Positions 25,033 to 30,561 of a stretch of 30,561 bases of DNA are shown piece by piece. A program made the position numbers and the translations under genes. The notes under the pieces were generated by a model that worked only from the letters and a program-made list of their open reading frames with translations, had not been told where the DNA came from and did not search any database. Origin of the DNA: a virus; the IMG/VR virus record IMGVR_UViG_3300030090_001003, positions 1 through 30,561 of that record. The stretch is one strand, 5' to 3'. Within the stretch, counting starts at the first letter, position 1. Each line of letters begins with the position of its first letter.

Positions 25033-26631
25033 TTATATTTTTTGACCAGTAACCCAAGATATAACTCTTTTAGTTGTGTGAGATACTGTTTTAGGCATAG
25101 TGTTCTCTTCAAACATAGAAGCTTCAAACTTTTTACTTATTGGAGGTCTGGCTTTATTTACAGCATACCATAAACCATCCAATACATCATCGTTCTTTCC
25201 TTTAGGAAACTGAAACATTTCATCTACAAGATGAGTATGCATTCTTTTTATAAACATTTTACCTCTATTTACAAGAGGAGCAAGTAACGATTCTAATCTA
25301 TCTTCTTTTTTTATTCCAGATGGAGGTCTAACACCTAGAGCTATACCCGGAGCGACCTTTCTTTCAGTACCTGACATCTTATTTACAGCATCCTTTATTA
25401 TCCCTTGAGCACCAACCATTTCTACATTTACACGTTTTACAGGAGCATATTCTCTAGCGTACTCCATTATTTGCTCTGGCATATCATATAACGGCATATG
25501 TTCTCTCATATAGTCTATAACGTATATATTCCTATCGCTATCTATGCCTATAACCATAATTACTTGAAAGTCACTTGACTCATTAGCTTCGTATGCTAAA
25601 TCAACTCCTATGTATACATTAATGGGAACTGCGTCTTTAGAGTTTACAAGGTATGCATACCCCTCTCTGCTTTCAAATTCATGGTCATAATACTCAAGTC
25701 TTTCTGTTTTAAACTTAGCATTTTCTAAATCTCTAGCTTCATTTAAATATTCTTGTGCAAATTTATGTGCTAATCCAACATCCTCAAATCTTCTTCGTAT
25801 ATCTGCAAGTTTTTCTTTAGAAAAATAACTAGACCACAACACCTCACCATCTGCATTTATAGCCTTTTTATACATTACATCCCAAGCATAGTTTCTTTTT
25901 TCTCTTTGAGCCTCTAAGTATCCATCATATATACTTTGTAAAAAAGAATCATAGTGGACTATTGTACCTATTAACCACACAGAACCCTCGTTTCCAGCTG
26001 AGTTTTCTAATGCTGGTTCAACTGTTGACATAACCCACTCTTTAATCTCTCGTCTTCTATCTGGAGTTTTGGTGTTTAACTCAGATTCAAAGTCGTCAAG
26101 TATAATTTTTGTATATCTTAATCCTAACTGAGAACGACCACGTAATCTTTGAGATGTTCCTTTAGCTATTACCCTATCACCCTTACTTGTTGTAAATTCT
26201 TTTTCTGTCCACTTTGTACCCCTTAGGTCGCCAAAGTAATAATTTAATGCAGGGTTGACTTCTATATGGTTTTGTAAGTATTTAATATGGTCTATTGCCT
26301 GAGATTGCTCTTCTGCTACCCACGCAATAAACTCTTTCTTACCCTCTGGATTAAAATATAAATGATGCAATAGTGCAGTTTTAGCCAATGTAGACTTACT
26401 ATGACCCCTTGGTAGTATAATGCATATTCTTTTTTTAGTGGGGTCTAATAATAAATTATTTAACTCATAATGATATGGAGCTGGTGATGACTTCATAAAG
26501 TCTTCTGGTAGGAATAACTGACCAAAAGATATAATATCTTTTTTAGCCATTTCAAGCACACGTTCTTTATCTGATACGTTATGCTTATTTATATTTACTT
26601 TCTTAGGTTTAGGCATTCCTTTGACATCCAA
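25033..26631 (-). CDS. terL: Terminase large subunit
   Basis: A 532-residue packaging motor. The ATPase has Walker A PRGHSKST (74-81), Walker B IILDD (176-180) followed by FE, and a LIGTIVHYDS motif III (220-229). The C-terminal RNase H-like nuclease has Asp344 in GVDLAY, Glu404 in NVEMVGAQG, and Asp481/Asp482/Asp485 in KGKNDDVLDG. It moves DNA into the procapsid through the portal and cuts the concatemer. The start overlaps the previous gene by 37 bases; an alternative ATG five codons inside is possible. The ribosome site is weak at both. Confidence 0.95.
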   Translation of the reverse strand: MDVKGMPKPKKVNINKHNVSDKERVLEMAKKDIISFGQLFLPEDFMKSSPAPYHYELNNLLLDPTKKRICIILPRGHSKSTLAKTALLHHLYFNPEGKKEFIAWVAEEQSQAIDHIKYLQNHIEVNPALNYYFGDLRGTKWTEKEFTTSKGDRVIAKGTSQRLRGRSQLGLRYTKIILDDFESELNTKTPDRRREIKEWVMSTVEPALENSAGNEGSVWLIGTIVHYDSFLQSIYDGYLEAQREKRNYAWDVMYKKAINADGEVLWSSYFSKEKLADIRRRFEDVGLAHKFAQEYLNEARDLENAKFKTERLEYYDHEFESREGYAYLVNSKDAVPINVYIGVDLAYEANESSDFQVIMVIGIDSDRNIYVIDYMREHMPLYDMPEQIMEYAREYAPVKRVNVEMVGAQGIIKDAVNKMSGTERKVAPGIALGVRPPSGIKKEDRLESLLAPLVNRGKMFIKRMHTHLVDEMFQFPKGKNDDVLDGLWYAVNKARPPISKKFEASMFEENTMPKTVSHTTKRVISWVTGQKI

Positions 26632-26966
26632 TCTTGCTTTGGAACCATTTCAAAAACTTTTGTACCTTGAAGAAGTGCGGCTCCAATAGTATACATCCAA
26701 GCATCTATAACATCGGACTTATTATGCACCTTAACCATTCTTCTTTCATACAGACCAGTATCTATGCTTTCATACCTGTCATAGTTTGCTAGGTCAAATT
26801 CATCAACATCAATTAATTCAACAACCATATCTTTGGCTTTTCTATCATGCATTGCGGCAGGATAGTGTCTATGCCCCGGAAAAACCAATGAAAACCCATT
26901 AACTTTCCATAGGTCTCGCTTACCGTTTCTTAATGTTCCGTATACTGCTAATTTATTCGTCTTCAT
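26595..26966 (-). CDS. Gamma-glutamylcyclotransferase-like protein
   Basis: A 123-residue protein of the GGCT/AIG2-like fold. The glycine-loop YGTLRNG is at about 9-15 and the expected catalytic Glu lies in DRYESIDTGLYERR (Glu66), followed by the VKV...DAWMYT strand pair. Family members act on gamma-glutamyl amines or glutathione-type substrates, while phage versions have no settled role. An in-frame TTG one codon upstream is less likely than the ATG at 26964-26966. It overlaps the acidic gene before it (14 bases) and TerL after it (37 bases). Seen between the terminase subunits, which is an odd place for an enzyme. Confidence 0.8.
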   Translation of the reverse strand: MKTNKLAVYGTLRNGKRDLWKVNGFSLVFPGHRHYPAAMHDRKAKDMVVELIDVDEFDLANYDRYESIDTGLYERRMVKVHNKSDVIDAWMYTIGAALLQGTKVFEMVPKQDWMSKECLNLRK

Positions 26967-27165
26967 CAAAGTCTCTTCTATACTCCCAATAATCTTTCAA
27001 ATCACCCATATATCCAGAATCGTAATGCTCGGGGTATGATTGGTACTCATAAAACAATTCATACACCTCAGTTGCTATAATCTCACGACATCTTTCATCT
27101 GATAGGTTCATTTCTAAATCATGGGCGTGTTCCAAGACTTCCATGCATATATCAAATAAGTTCAA
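26953..27165 (-). CDS. Small acidic protein (70 aa)
   Basis: A 70-residue, very acidic and Tyr-rich protein (ELFYEYQSYPEHYDSGYMGDLKDYWEYRRDFDEDE at the end). Not recognised. The frame starts at a TTG (27163-27165) that overlaps the TerS stop as TTGA, with AAGGA nine bases upstream. The first ATG is eight codons in and lacks a site. Acidic, aromatic small phage proteins often mimic DNA or inhibit host proteins, which is only speculation here. Confidence 0.6.
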   Translation of the reverse strand: MNLFDICMEVLEHAHDLEMNLSDERCREIIATEVYELFYEYQSYPEHYDSGYMGDLKDYWEYRRDFDEDE

Positions 27166-27926
27166 CTTTCTATTTCCTTTTTAGCACTTGCTAGTTTTTT
27201 AACATTGTTACCACTTATAGCATCAAGTTGTTCGGATGAGAAACCTTGGAATACAGTAACAGATTCTGATTTTTTCTCAGTATCTCTCATACCAGCAATA
27301 GCAACAAGCTCTTTTAGTAAAGAAACCTTATCGCTGTCTCTGGCAACCTCAGACTCAATGATATCTTTCATTTTCTCAAGAATGTACAACGGAGTTATTT
27401 CCGCTTCATTCATTACTTTTTCTATTTCTTCTCTAATCAAACCTTGTATCCTTTTTGTGCTCATAAGCAATTTAGATTCGCTTTTAGCATATTCTTTACT
27501 TTTTGCAGGAAAAGCTTTAAGAAAAGCCTCTACCGTGTCTTCTCCCTTAGCTACGTACTTTGCAAATAAAAATTCTTTATTTGTTGGTTTCTTTCTGTTT
27601 TTTACAATCTGATAAGGTGTTTTATCTGTAGCTCCAAAAGCGTATATATTTTTTCTCATGCCACCATCCATTGTAACAGTTGGGCGACAAACAAAAGAAC
27701 CAATAATTGTTCTTATGTAGTAATTGTATATATTTTCACTAGCACCGTTTTTTAACCCACCTTTCTTAAGAACTTGACATATTTGACCATCGTCACTTAA
27801 TACCCAATCTCCTTCGTTTCCTTTTCTCCAATCTGTAATAATTGGGGTATTTGGCATATATTTATTAAATTCGTCTTCATTATCAAATAACAAATGGTCT
27901 ATGCCCTTTATTGTTCTTGTATTCAT
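27162..27926 (-). CDS. terS: Probable terminase small subunit with extra N-terminal domain
   Basis: A 254-residue protein. Residues about 114-170 have the helix-turn-helix pattern of small terminases (PTNKEFLFAKYVAKGEDTVEAFLKAFP, then SESKLLMSTKRIQGLIREEIEKVM), followed by a long oligomerisation helix (LEKMKDIIESEVARDSDKVSLLKELVAIAG) and a C-terminal VTVFQGFSSEQLDAI segment that could contact TerL. The first ~110 residues look like a small beta domain (EGDWVLSDDGQICQVLKKGG) that is not part of usual small terminases. It lies upstream of TerL and overlaps the phosphoesterase gene by four bases (ATGA). Confidence 0.78.
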   Translation of the reverse strand: MNTRTIKGIDHLLFDNEDEFNKYMPNTPIITDWRKGNEGDWVLSDDGQICQVLKKGGLKNGASENIYNYYIRTIIGSFVCRPTVTMDGGMRKNIYAFGATDKTPYQIVKNRKKPTNKEFLFAKYVAKGEDTVEAFLKAFPAKSKEYAKSESKLLMSTKRIQGLIREEIEKVMNEAEITPLYILEKMKDIIESEVARDSDKVSLLKELVAIAGMRDTEKKSESVTVFQGFSSEQLDAISGNNVKKLASAKKEIES

Positions 27927-28684
27927 TTGTGCGTTAAAACTTTACCATCTACAGTACTAACACCATTTACTATTTGATGCACTGTTACGTTGAAGTTTCC
28001 ACCCTTATGAAAGTCCACAATAGCAAAAGCGTGTTGCCAATTATGCTGTCTATTACCTAACCATTCATTAGCCTCTGCCCTCATGTCTTTGAGACATCCT
28101 ATTGACCACGCTGACTTAACGCCATCAATGTGCGTGATAGAGCTTTGCTGAATATCGTGATGGTGACCATACATAACATTACCACCGAGACGCAACAAGT
28201 GATTACGAGTGTGATTAATTCCTGCAAAGTGATGCCCATGATAAAAATTAATTTTGCCAATCTTAAGCATTTTTCCGATTTTATGGTACTTGTAACCACG
28301 TTCTGCAAGTTTAAGAGCATTCTTAACGAGTATCTCTTTAGCGAGATATGGATTTTCTTCAGCGAATCTATTAAGCCAATCATCATGATTTCCTTCTATG
28401 AAGTGCCTTTCTTTGGTTTTTGCTTTATCTAAAGAGCTGTCAATAATATCCATACCCTTATTAACATTTTCTATTTCCTTATATACAAACGGTAATTGAT
28501 ATTCCAAAGGAGGTCTTTTTTTCTTTTTCCATTGCCAGTGAGACACAGACTCCCATTCACCTGTGTCCCCTAGGTCTATATATATATCTGGCTTAACAAG
28601 TTCTATTGCCTTGCACAGAACCCTTATTGCTTTTTTGTCTTCAAATGGGAAGTGCTTGTCGGGAGTAACAATAGCACGTTTCAT
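27923..28684 (-). CDS. Calcineurin-like metallophosphoesterase
   Basis: A 253-residue enzyme with all the metal-binding motifs of the family in order: Asp9-Lys-His11, GDTGEW (39-44), GNHDDW (98-103), HGHH (149-152) and GHHH (173-176). The family hydrolyses phosphodiester or phosphomonoester bonds; the phage substrate is unknown, with DNA ends or nucleotides as options. The ATG at 28682-28684 has an excellent GGGGGTGAT site and overlaps the previous stop as ATGA. A start at 28747 would add 21 residues but would cover the 36-residue gene. Confidence 0.88.
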   Translation of the reverse strand: MKRAIVTPDKHFPFEDKKAIRVLCKAIELVKPDIYIDLGDTGEWESVSHWQWKKKKRPPLEYQLPFVYKEIENVNKGMDIIDSSLDKAKTKERHFIEGNHDDWLNRFAEENPYLAKEILVKNALKLAERGYKYHKIGKMLKIGKINFYHGHHFAGINHTRNHLLRLGGNVMYGHHHDIQQSSITHIDGVKSAWSIGCLKDMRAEANEWLGNRQHNWQHAFAIVDFHKGGNFNVTVHQIVNGVSTVDGKVLTHK

Positions 28685-28791
28685 TTTATCACCCCCTTGA
28701 GCACTCTTACTAGGCAAATTACAAACAAAGCTTCTAGAAAAAACCATAGCTTTCCAGAAATCATAGTTATTATAACAATAGCTGTCTTCAT
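28681..28791 (-). CDS. One-helix membrane peptide (36 aa)
   Basis: A 36-residue peptide that is nearly all membrane helix (IVIITMISGKLWFFLEALFV) with basic residues at both ends. Its ATG shares one base with the metallopeptidase stop (TAATG) and its stop overlaps the phosphoesterase ATG (ATGA), so it is in frame with a closely coupled row. No family known. Confidence 0.68.
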   Translation of the reverse strand: MKTAIVIITMISGKLWFFLEALFVICLVRVLKGVIK

Positions 28792-29075
28792 TACTTTACT
28801 CCAGACTGCTTCCATAATAAGTCACCAACTCCTAATTGTAGTAACCCATTGGCTATTGTGTCTATATAATGCTCATCTTGCTCTTGAAAACCGGCATTAG
28901 TCAGTATAGCGTGCAGTGTTTCATGTATTAATGTTTCTTTCTTTCTAGATGGTGTTAGGTTCTTATCTATGTTGATATTGCATTTTCTTGCGTCATGTAC
29001 GCCCATTATGCTTCCACCCTCTACTTTCATCTCATTTACAAGGTTAATTTTATATTGATGTCCACCAATTATCAT
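28791..29075 (-). CDS. Small HExxH metallopeptidase-like protein
   Basis: A 94-residue protein with a zinc-binding HETLH (His51, Glu52, His55) in the context KKETLIHETLHAIL, preceded by NINIDKNLTPSRK as in small phage metallopeptidase-like proteins, and an acidic helix after it (EQDEHYIDTIANGL) that can supply a third ligand. The family is related in pattern to ImmA/IrrE-type or WLM-type peptidases, but it is too short to decide. A strong AGGAG site precedes the ATG. It could cleave a host regulator or be inactive. Confidence 0.75.
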   Translation of the reverse strand: MIIGGHQYKINLVNEMKVEGGSIMGVHDARKCNINIDKNLTPSRKKETLIHETLHAILTNAGFQEQDEHYIDTIANGLLQLGVGDLLWKQSGVK

Positions 29076-29297
29076 TTACTCTCCTAGTCTTTTTATTATT
29101 GTTTTATTATCTATTCCCGGTACGACAACATTATCAAAGTATTCACAACCCTCTTCAACACTACAATTTTTACCACTGAGTTTAGAACTGATAAAATATG
29201 TTAGTTTTTCATTTTTTCTTGTAAAAACACAACCAACGCATTTTCCAGCGTTCCAATTACTACAGTACTGCCTAGCAATGTTTAATAATTTAGTCAT
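29076..29297 (-). CDS. Small Cys-rich protein
   Basis: A 73-residue protein with five Cys (12, 20, 23, 45, 51) in the order C-x7-C-x2-C...C-x5-C followed by EYFDNVVVP. This resembles the 'cysteine-rich VLP' group of small phage proteins, which probably bind zinc. First gene of the leftward operon, and its ATG lies only about six bases after the predicted transcription start, so it may be translated nearly leaderless. No role is known. Confidence 0.72.
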   Translation of the reverse strand: MTKLLNIARQYCSNWNAGKCVGCVFTRKNEKLTYFISSKLSGKNCSVEEGCEYFDNVVVPGIDNKTIIKRLGE

Positions 29298-29309
29298 ACA
29301 CTCTGGGTA

Positions 29310-29339
29310 AATTTATCACATAAACAATAAATAAAGCAA
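29310..29339 (-). promoter_or_regulatory. Leftward promoter
   Basis: Minus-strand TTGCTT (29339-29334), 18-base spacer, TAAATT (29315-29310). Start predicted near 29,303, upstream of the Cys-rich gene at 29,297. Same pattern as the other three sites. Confidence 0.62.
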
Positions 29340-29362
29340 GTATTTTATATATATTGATACTT
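29338..29362. promoter_or_regulatory. Inverted repeat between divergent promoters
   Basis: aagtat (29338-29343) and atactt (29357-29362) form a perfect 6-bp inverted repeat with a 13-base AT spacer, centred between the two back-to-back -35 elements. It could be an operator for a repressor dimer that controls both directions. On the plus strand it is followed by a T run, so a terminator of transcription entering from the left is an alternative. Confidence 0.4.
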
Positions 29363-29376
29363 TTTTTAAAAAAGAC

Positions 29377-29406
29377 TTGCATAACTAGGGTATTTGTTAT
29401 TAAATT
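29377..29406 (+). promoter_or_regulatory. Rightward promoter 1
   Basis: TTGCAT (29377-29382), 18-base spacer, TAAATT (29401-29406). Start predicted near 29,413, upstream of the 80-codon gene. Confidence 0.65.
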
Positions 29407-29412
29407 GTATAG

Positions 29413-29493
29413 GGTTTTAGCCCGAGAGTTTATTAGTTTACTAAGTAAAAGAAAGAAATATATTACTAACGTAATATAAAAAGAAAGAAAAGT
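29413..29493 (+). other. Structured 5' leader
   Basis: The 81-base leader of the first rightward gene has no gene but holds inverted repeats: tttact/agtaaa around one base at 29437-29449, and a 7-bp stem atattac/gtaatat with a four-base loop at 29460-29477, just before the purine-rich ribosome site (AAGAAAGAAAAG). The stems may stabilise the mRNA or modulate access. Confidence 0.5.
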
Positions 29494-29736
29494 ATGACAA
29501 CAGTGTTATTTTCATTATTATTACTACAACAAGACAGTTTTAACATAAATAAACTGTTTAAAGATGCTAAATGGGAAGAAATACAAGAAGTCACTACTGA
29601 AGCTTATGAAGTAGAAAAAGTAACTGCTACTGCTGGAGTAAGAGGAGATGAAGCAGAACATGAGATATTACACCACTTATATTACCTAGTTGACACTAGA
29701 ACTAGAGAAAATTCACTAAAGATACCTAAACCTTAA
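29494..29736 (+). CDS. Hypothetical protein, first rightward gene (80 aa)
   Basis: An 80-residue protein with a short hydrophobic start (TTVLFSLLLLQQ), then an acidic helical region (KDAKWEEIQEVTTEAYEVEKV) and a His-containing EAEHEILHHLYYLVDT segment. The N-terminal stretch is too short and uncharged for a firm signal peptide. Not recognised. It has its own promoter and leader, so it is probably an early gene, perhaps aimed at host takeover. Confidence 0.68.
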   Translation: MTTVLFSLLLLQQDSFNINKLFKDAKWEEIQEVTTEAYEVEKVTATAGVRGDEAEHEILHHLYYLVDTRTRENSLKIPKP

Positions 29737-29766
29737 AAAATTTTTTACAATATTTTTGAAAAACCC

Positions 29767-29796
29767 TTGCTTTAATTAACTTTTTACAAGTAAATT
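29767..29796 (+). promoter_or_regulatory. Rightward promoter 2
   Basis: TTGCTT (29767-29772), 18-base spacer, TAAATT (29791-29796), with a start near 29,803 and the next ATG at 29,820 preceded by AAAAGGG. It is the only gene-free gap (83 bases) between two rightward genes. Confidence 0.65.
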
Positions 29797-29819
29797 CAAT
29801 TAACAAAAGGGTTAAAAAA

Positions 29820-30140
29820 ATGAAACTTATAATAAAAGACTTTCCGGGTGATGAGGGAAAACAAAGTTTAACTTATAAAAAGAAGAATAAACTTTTTTCA
29901 ATGGGAAAAGCACTCTATCAACTACTAGATTCTTTCTTCTGGTCAGCAAAGGCATTAGGATGGACAAGGTTACAAATAATAAATGTTGGTTTAAAAGTAA
30001 TGTTAGAGCAATTAGAGATGGTTACTCCAGACAATGACAATAAATTTAGACCAAAAGCTTATGAATTACCACAAGAACTAGGAGATAAGCTATGGAAACT
30101 AAGAAATGATTACTTTAAAAAGAAATCTGATGAAAACTAG
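29820..30140 (+). CDS. Hypothetical helical protein (106 aa)
   Basis: A 106-residue basic, helical protein with many Lys and several aromatic residues (LYQLLDSFFWSAKALGWTRLQIINVGLKVMLEQLEMV). No recognised domain. A helix-turn-helix is conceivable in the Trp-rich middle but no standard pattern is clear. It has its own promoter and a good AAGGG site, so it is likely an early regulator or host-directed protein. Confidence 0.68.
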   Translation: MKLIIKDFPGDEGKQSLTYKKKNKLFSMGKALYQLLDSFFWSAKALGWTRLQIINVGLKVMLEQLEMVTPDNDNKFRPKAYELPQELGDKLWKLRNDYFKKKSDEN

Positions 30141-30363
30141 ACTAGATAGAGCTATGAAAAACGAGTTTAGCAAAGACAGTAGTATGGAAAATATTAACAA
30201 ATCCATAGAAATAGCTAAAAATATGAAAATATTAGACATTATAGACGCAGATACTAAAACTAGGTACGAATTAGCAGAAATAGTCAACAGGCTACAAAAC
30301 GCAGAAACACTAGAAATACTAGATTTTGAAGAATATGCAGGTAATATGTACCCCTGTAGCTAA
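30130..30363 (+). CDS. Hypothetical helical protein (77 aa)
   Basis: A 77-residue charged helical protein with a KSIEIAKNMKILDIIDAD segment and a C-terminal EILDFEEYAGNMYPCS. Start choice is unsure: the ATG at 30130 overlaps the previous gene by 11 bases, an ATG at 30106 would add eight residues, and one at 30154 has a better GAG-type site. Not recognised. Confidence 0.55.
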   Translation: MKTRLDRAMKNEFSKDSSMENINKSIEIAKNMKILDIIDADTKTRYELAEIVNRLQNAETLEILDFEEYAGNMYPCS

Positions 30364-30444
30364 AAATAACACTATATTAAACTCATAAACTATAAAAAAT
30401 AGCCGTACAATGTGCGTAAGCCTTATTTGCGCTATGTGCCCCCC
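30364..30444. other. Non-coding spacer before the repeat array
   Basis: No convincing gene. It begins AT-rich and becomes GC-richer towards the repeats. A 6-bp inverted repeat, cgtaag at 30415-30420 and cttacg at 30444-30449, bridges into the first repeat unit. Confidence 0.5.
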
Positions 30445-30544
30445 TTACGTTTCCGTTAGGAAATTCACGTTTAGGTTAGAAAAGTGACTTTTGGGTTAGT
30501 TATGTTACGTTAACGTCAGATACCTTACCTATACGTCAGTAAAA
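30445..30544. repeat. Five-copy 20-bp degenerate tandem repeat (iteron-like)
   Basis: Five units start at 30445, 30465, 30485, 30505 and 30525, exactly 20 bases apart. Every unit has T at 1, A-C at 3-4, T at 6, G-T at 11-12, A-G at 14-15 and A at 18 (TNACNT, four bases, GTYAG). The fourth unit includes the 10-bp palindrome acgttaacgt (30507-30516). The 20-base period excludes coding origin and places each site on about the same DNA face, as in replication iterons or repressor operator arrays. Confidence 0.75.
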
Positions 30545-30561
30545 CGCCTGGAATGAGAATG

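Noticed and set aside
27205-27612. Hydrophobic plus-strand open frame opposite TerS
   Set aside because: Its Ser/Phe/Leu content is the complement of Lys/Glu helix codons; it is antisense to a real gene.
27923-28747. Longer 274-residue version of the phosphoesterase
   Set aside because: The extra 21 residues overlap the 36-residue membrane gene in another frame, and the internal ATG has a near-perfect ribosome site.
30451-30500. Telomere-like TTAGG/GGTTAG words
   Set aside because: They are parts of the 20-bp degenerate repeat and do not form a hexamer array; no hairpin telomere is visible.
1-30561. tRNA genes, CRISPR arrays, insertion sequences, integrase or att sites
   Set aside because: I saw no cloverleaf, regular spacer array, transposase-like protein or integrase in the translations; absence is by eye, not by a dedicated search.

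Overview
This window is most of a tailed bacteriophage genome, very probably a short-tailed (podovirus-type) phage from an aquatic, likely marine, environment. It has a terminase pair, a P22-type portal, a scaffold, an SU10-type major capsid protein, connector-like proteins, a beta-propeller tail protein of the kind found in P22/T7-type tails, Gly/Ala-rich injection-type proteins, a large fibre with a self-cleaving S74 chaperone, and an M15 endolysin. No integrase, repressor, tRNA, insertion sequence or CRISPR array was seen. The DNA is visibly AT-rich and most genes have purine-rich Shine-Dalgarno sites. The aquatic guess rests on remembered likeness of the small basic proteins and portal/capsid types to marine viral contigs, so the host is not determined.

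Layout. Everything from base 1 to about 29,297 is on the minus strand and read right to left: a small upstream cassette (Cys-rich protein, HExxH metallopeptidase, one-helix membrane peptide, calcineurin-like phosphoesterase), then TerS, an acidic protein, a gamma-glutamylcyclotransferase-like protein, TerL, portal, scaffold, capsid, decoration-like protein, zinc ribbon, connector proteins, fibre, small virion-like proteins, a lysis/membrane cassette (lipoprotein, two membrane coiled coils, one-helix protein), several very basic small proteins, the endolysin, the tail propeller, and finally four injection/virion proteins, the last cut by the left edge. About 29.3-29.5 kb is a divergent control region. 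Three small genes then run rightward, followed by a non-coding end with a 20-bp iteron-like tandem repeat.

How it works together. Four promoter-like sites share one architecture, TTGC(A/T)T, an 18-bp spacer, then TA(A/T)ATT: two drive the rightward genes, one the leftward cassette and one the portal-to-tail block. The leftward genes are packed with single-base stop/start overlaps (TAATG or TAGTG at thirteen joints), which suggests translational coupling. A strong hairpin after the capsid and decoration genes may lower expression of what follows. Eight genes under 60 codons, absent from a simple long-ORF view, are described here, most of them in or near the lysis region.
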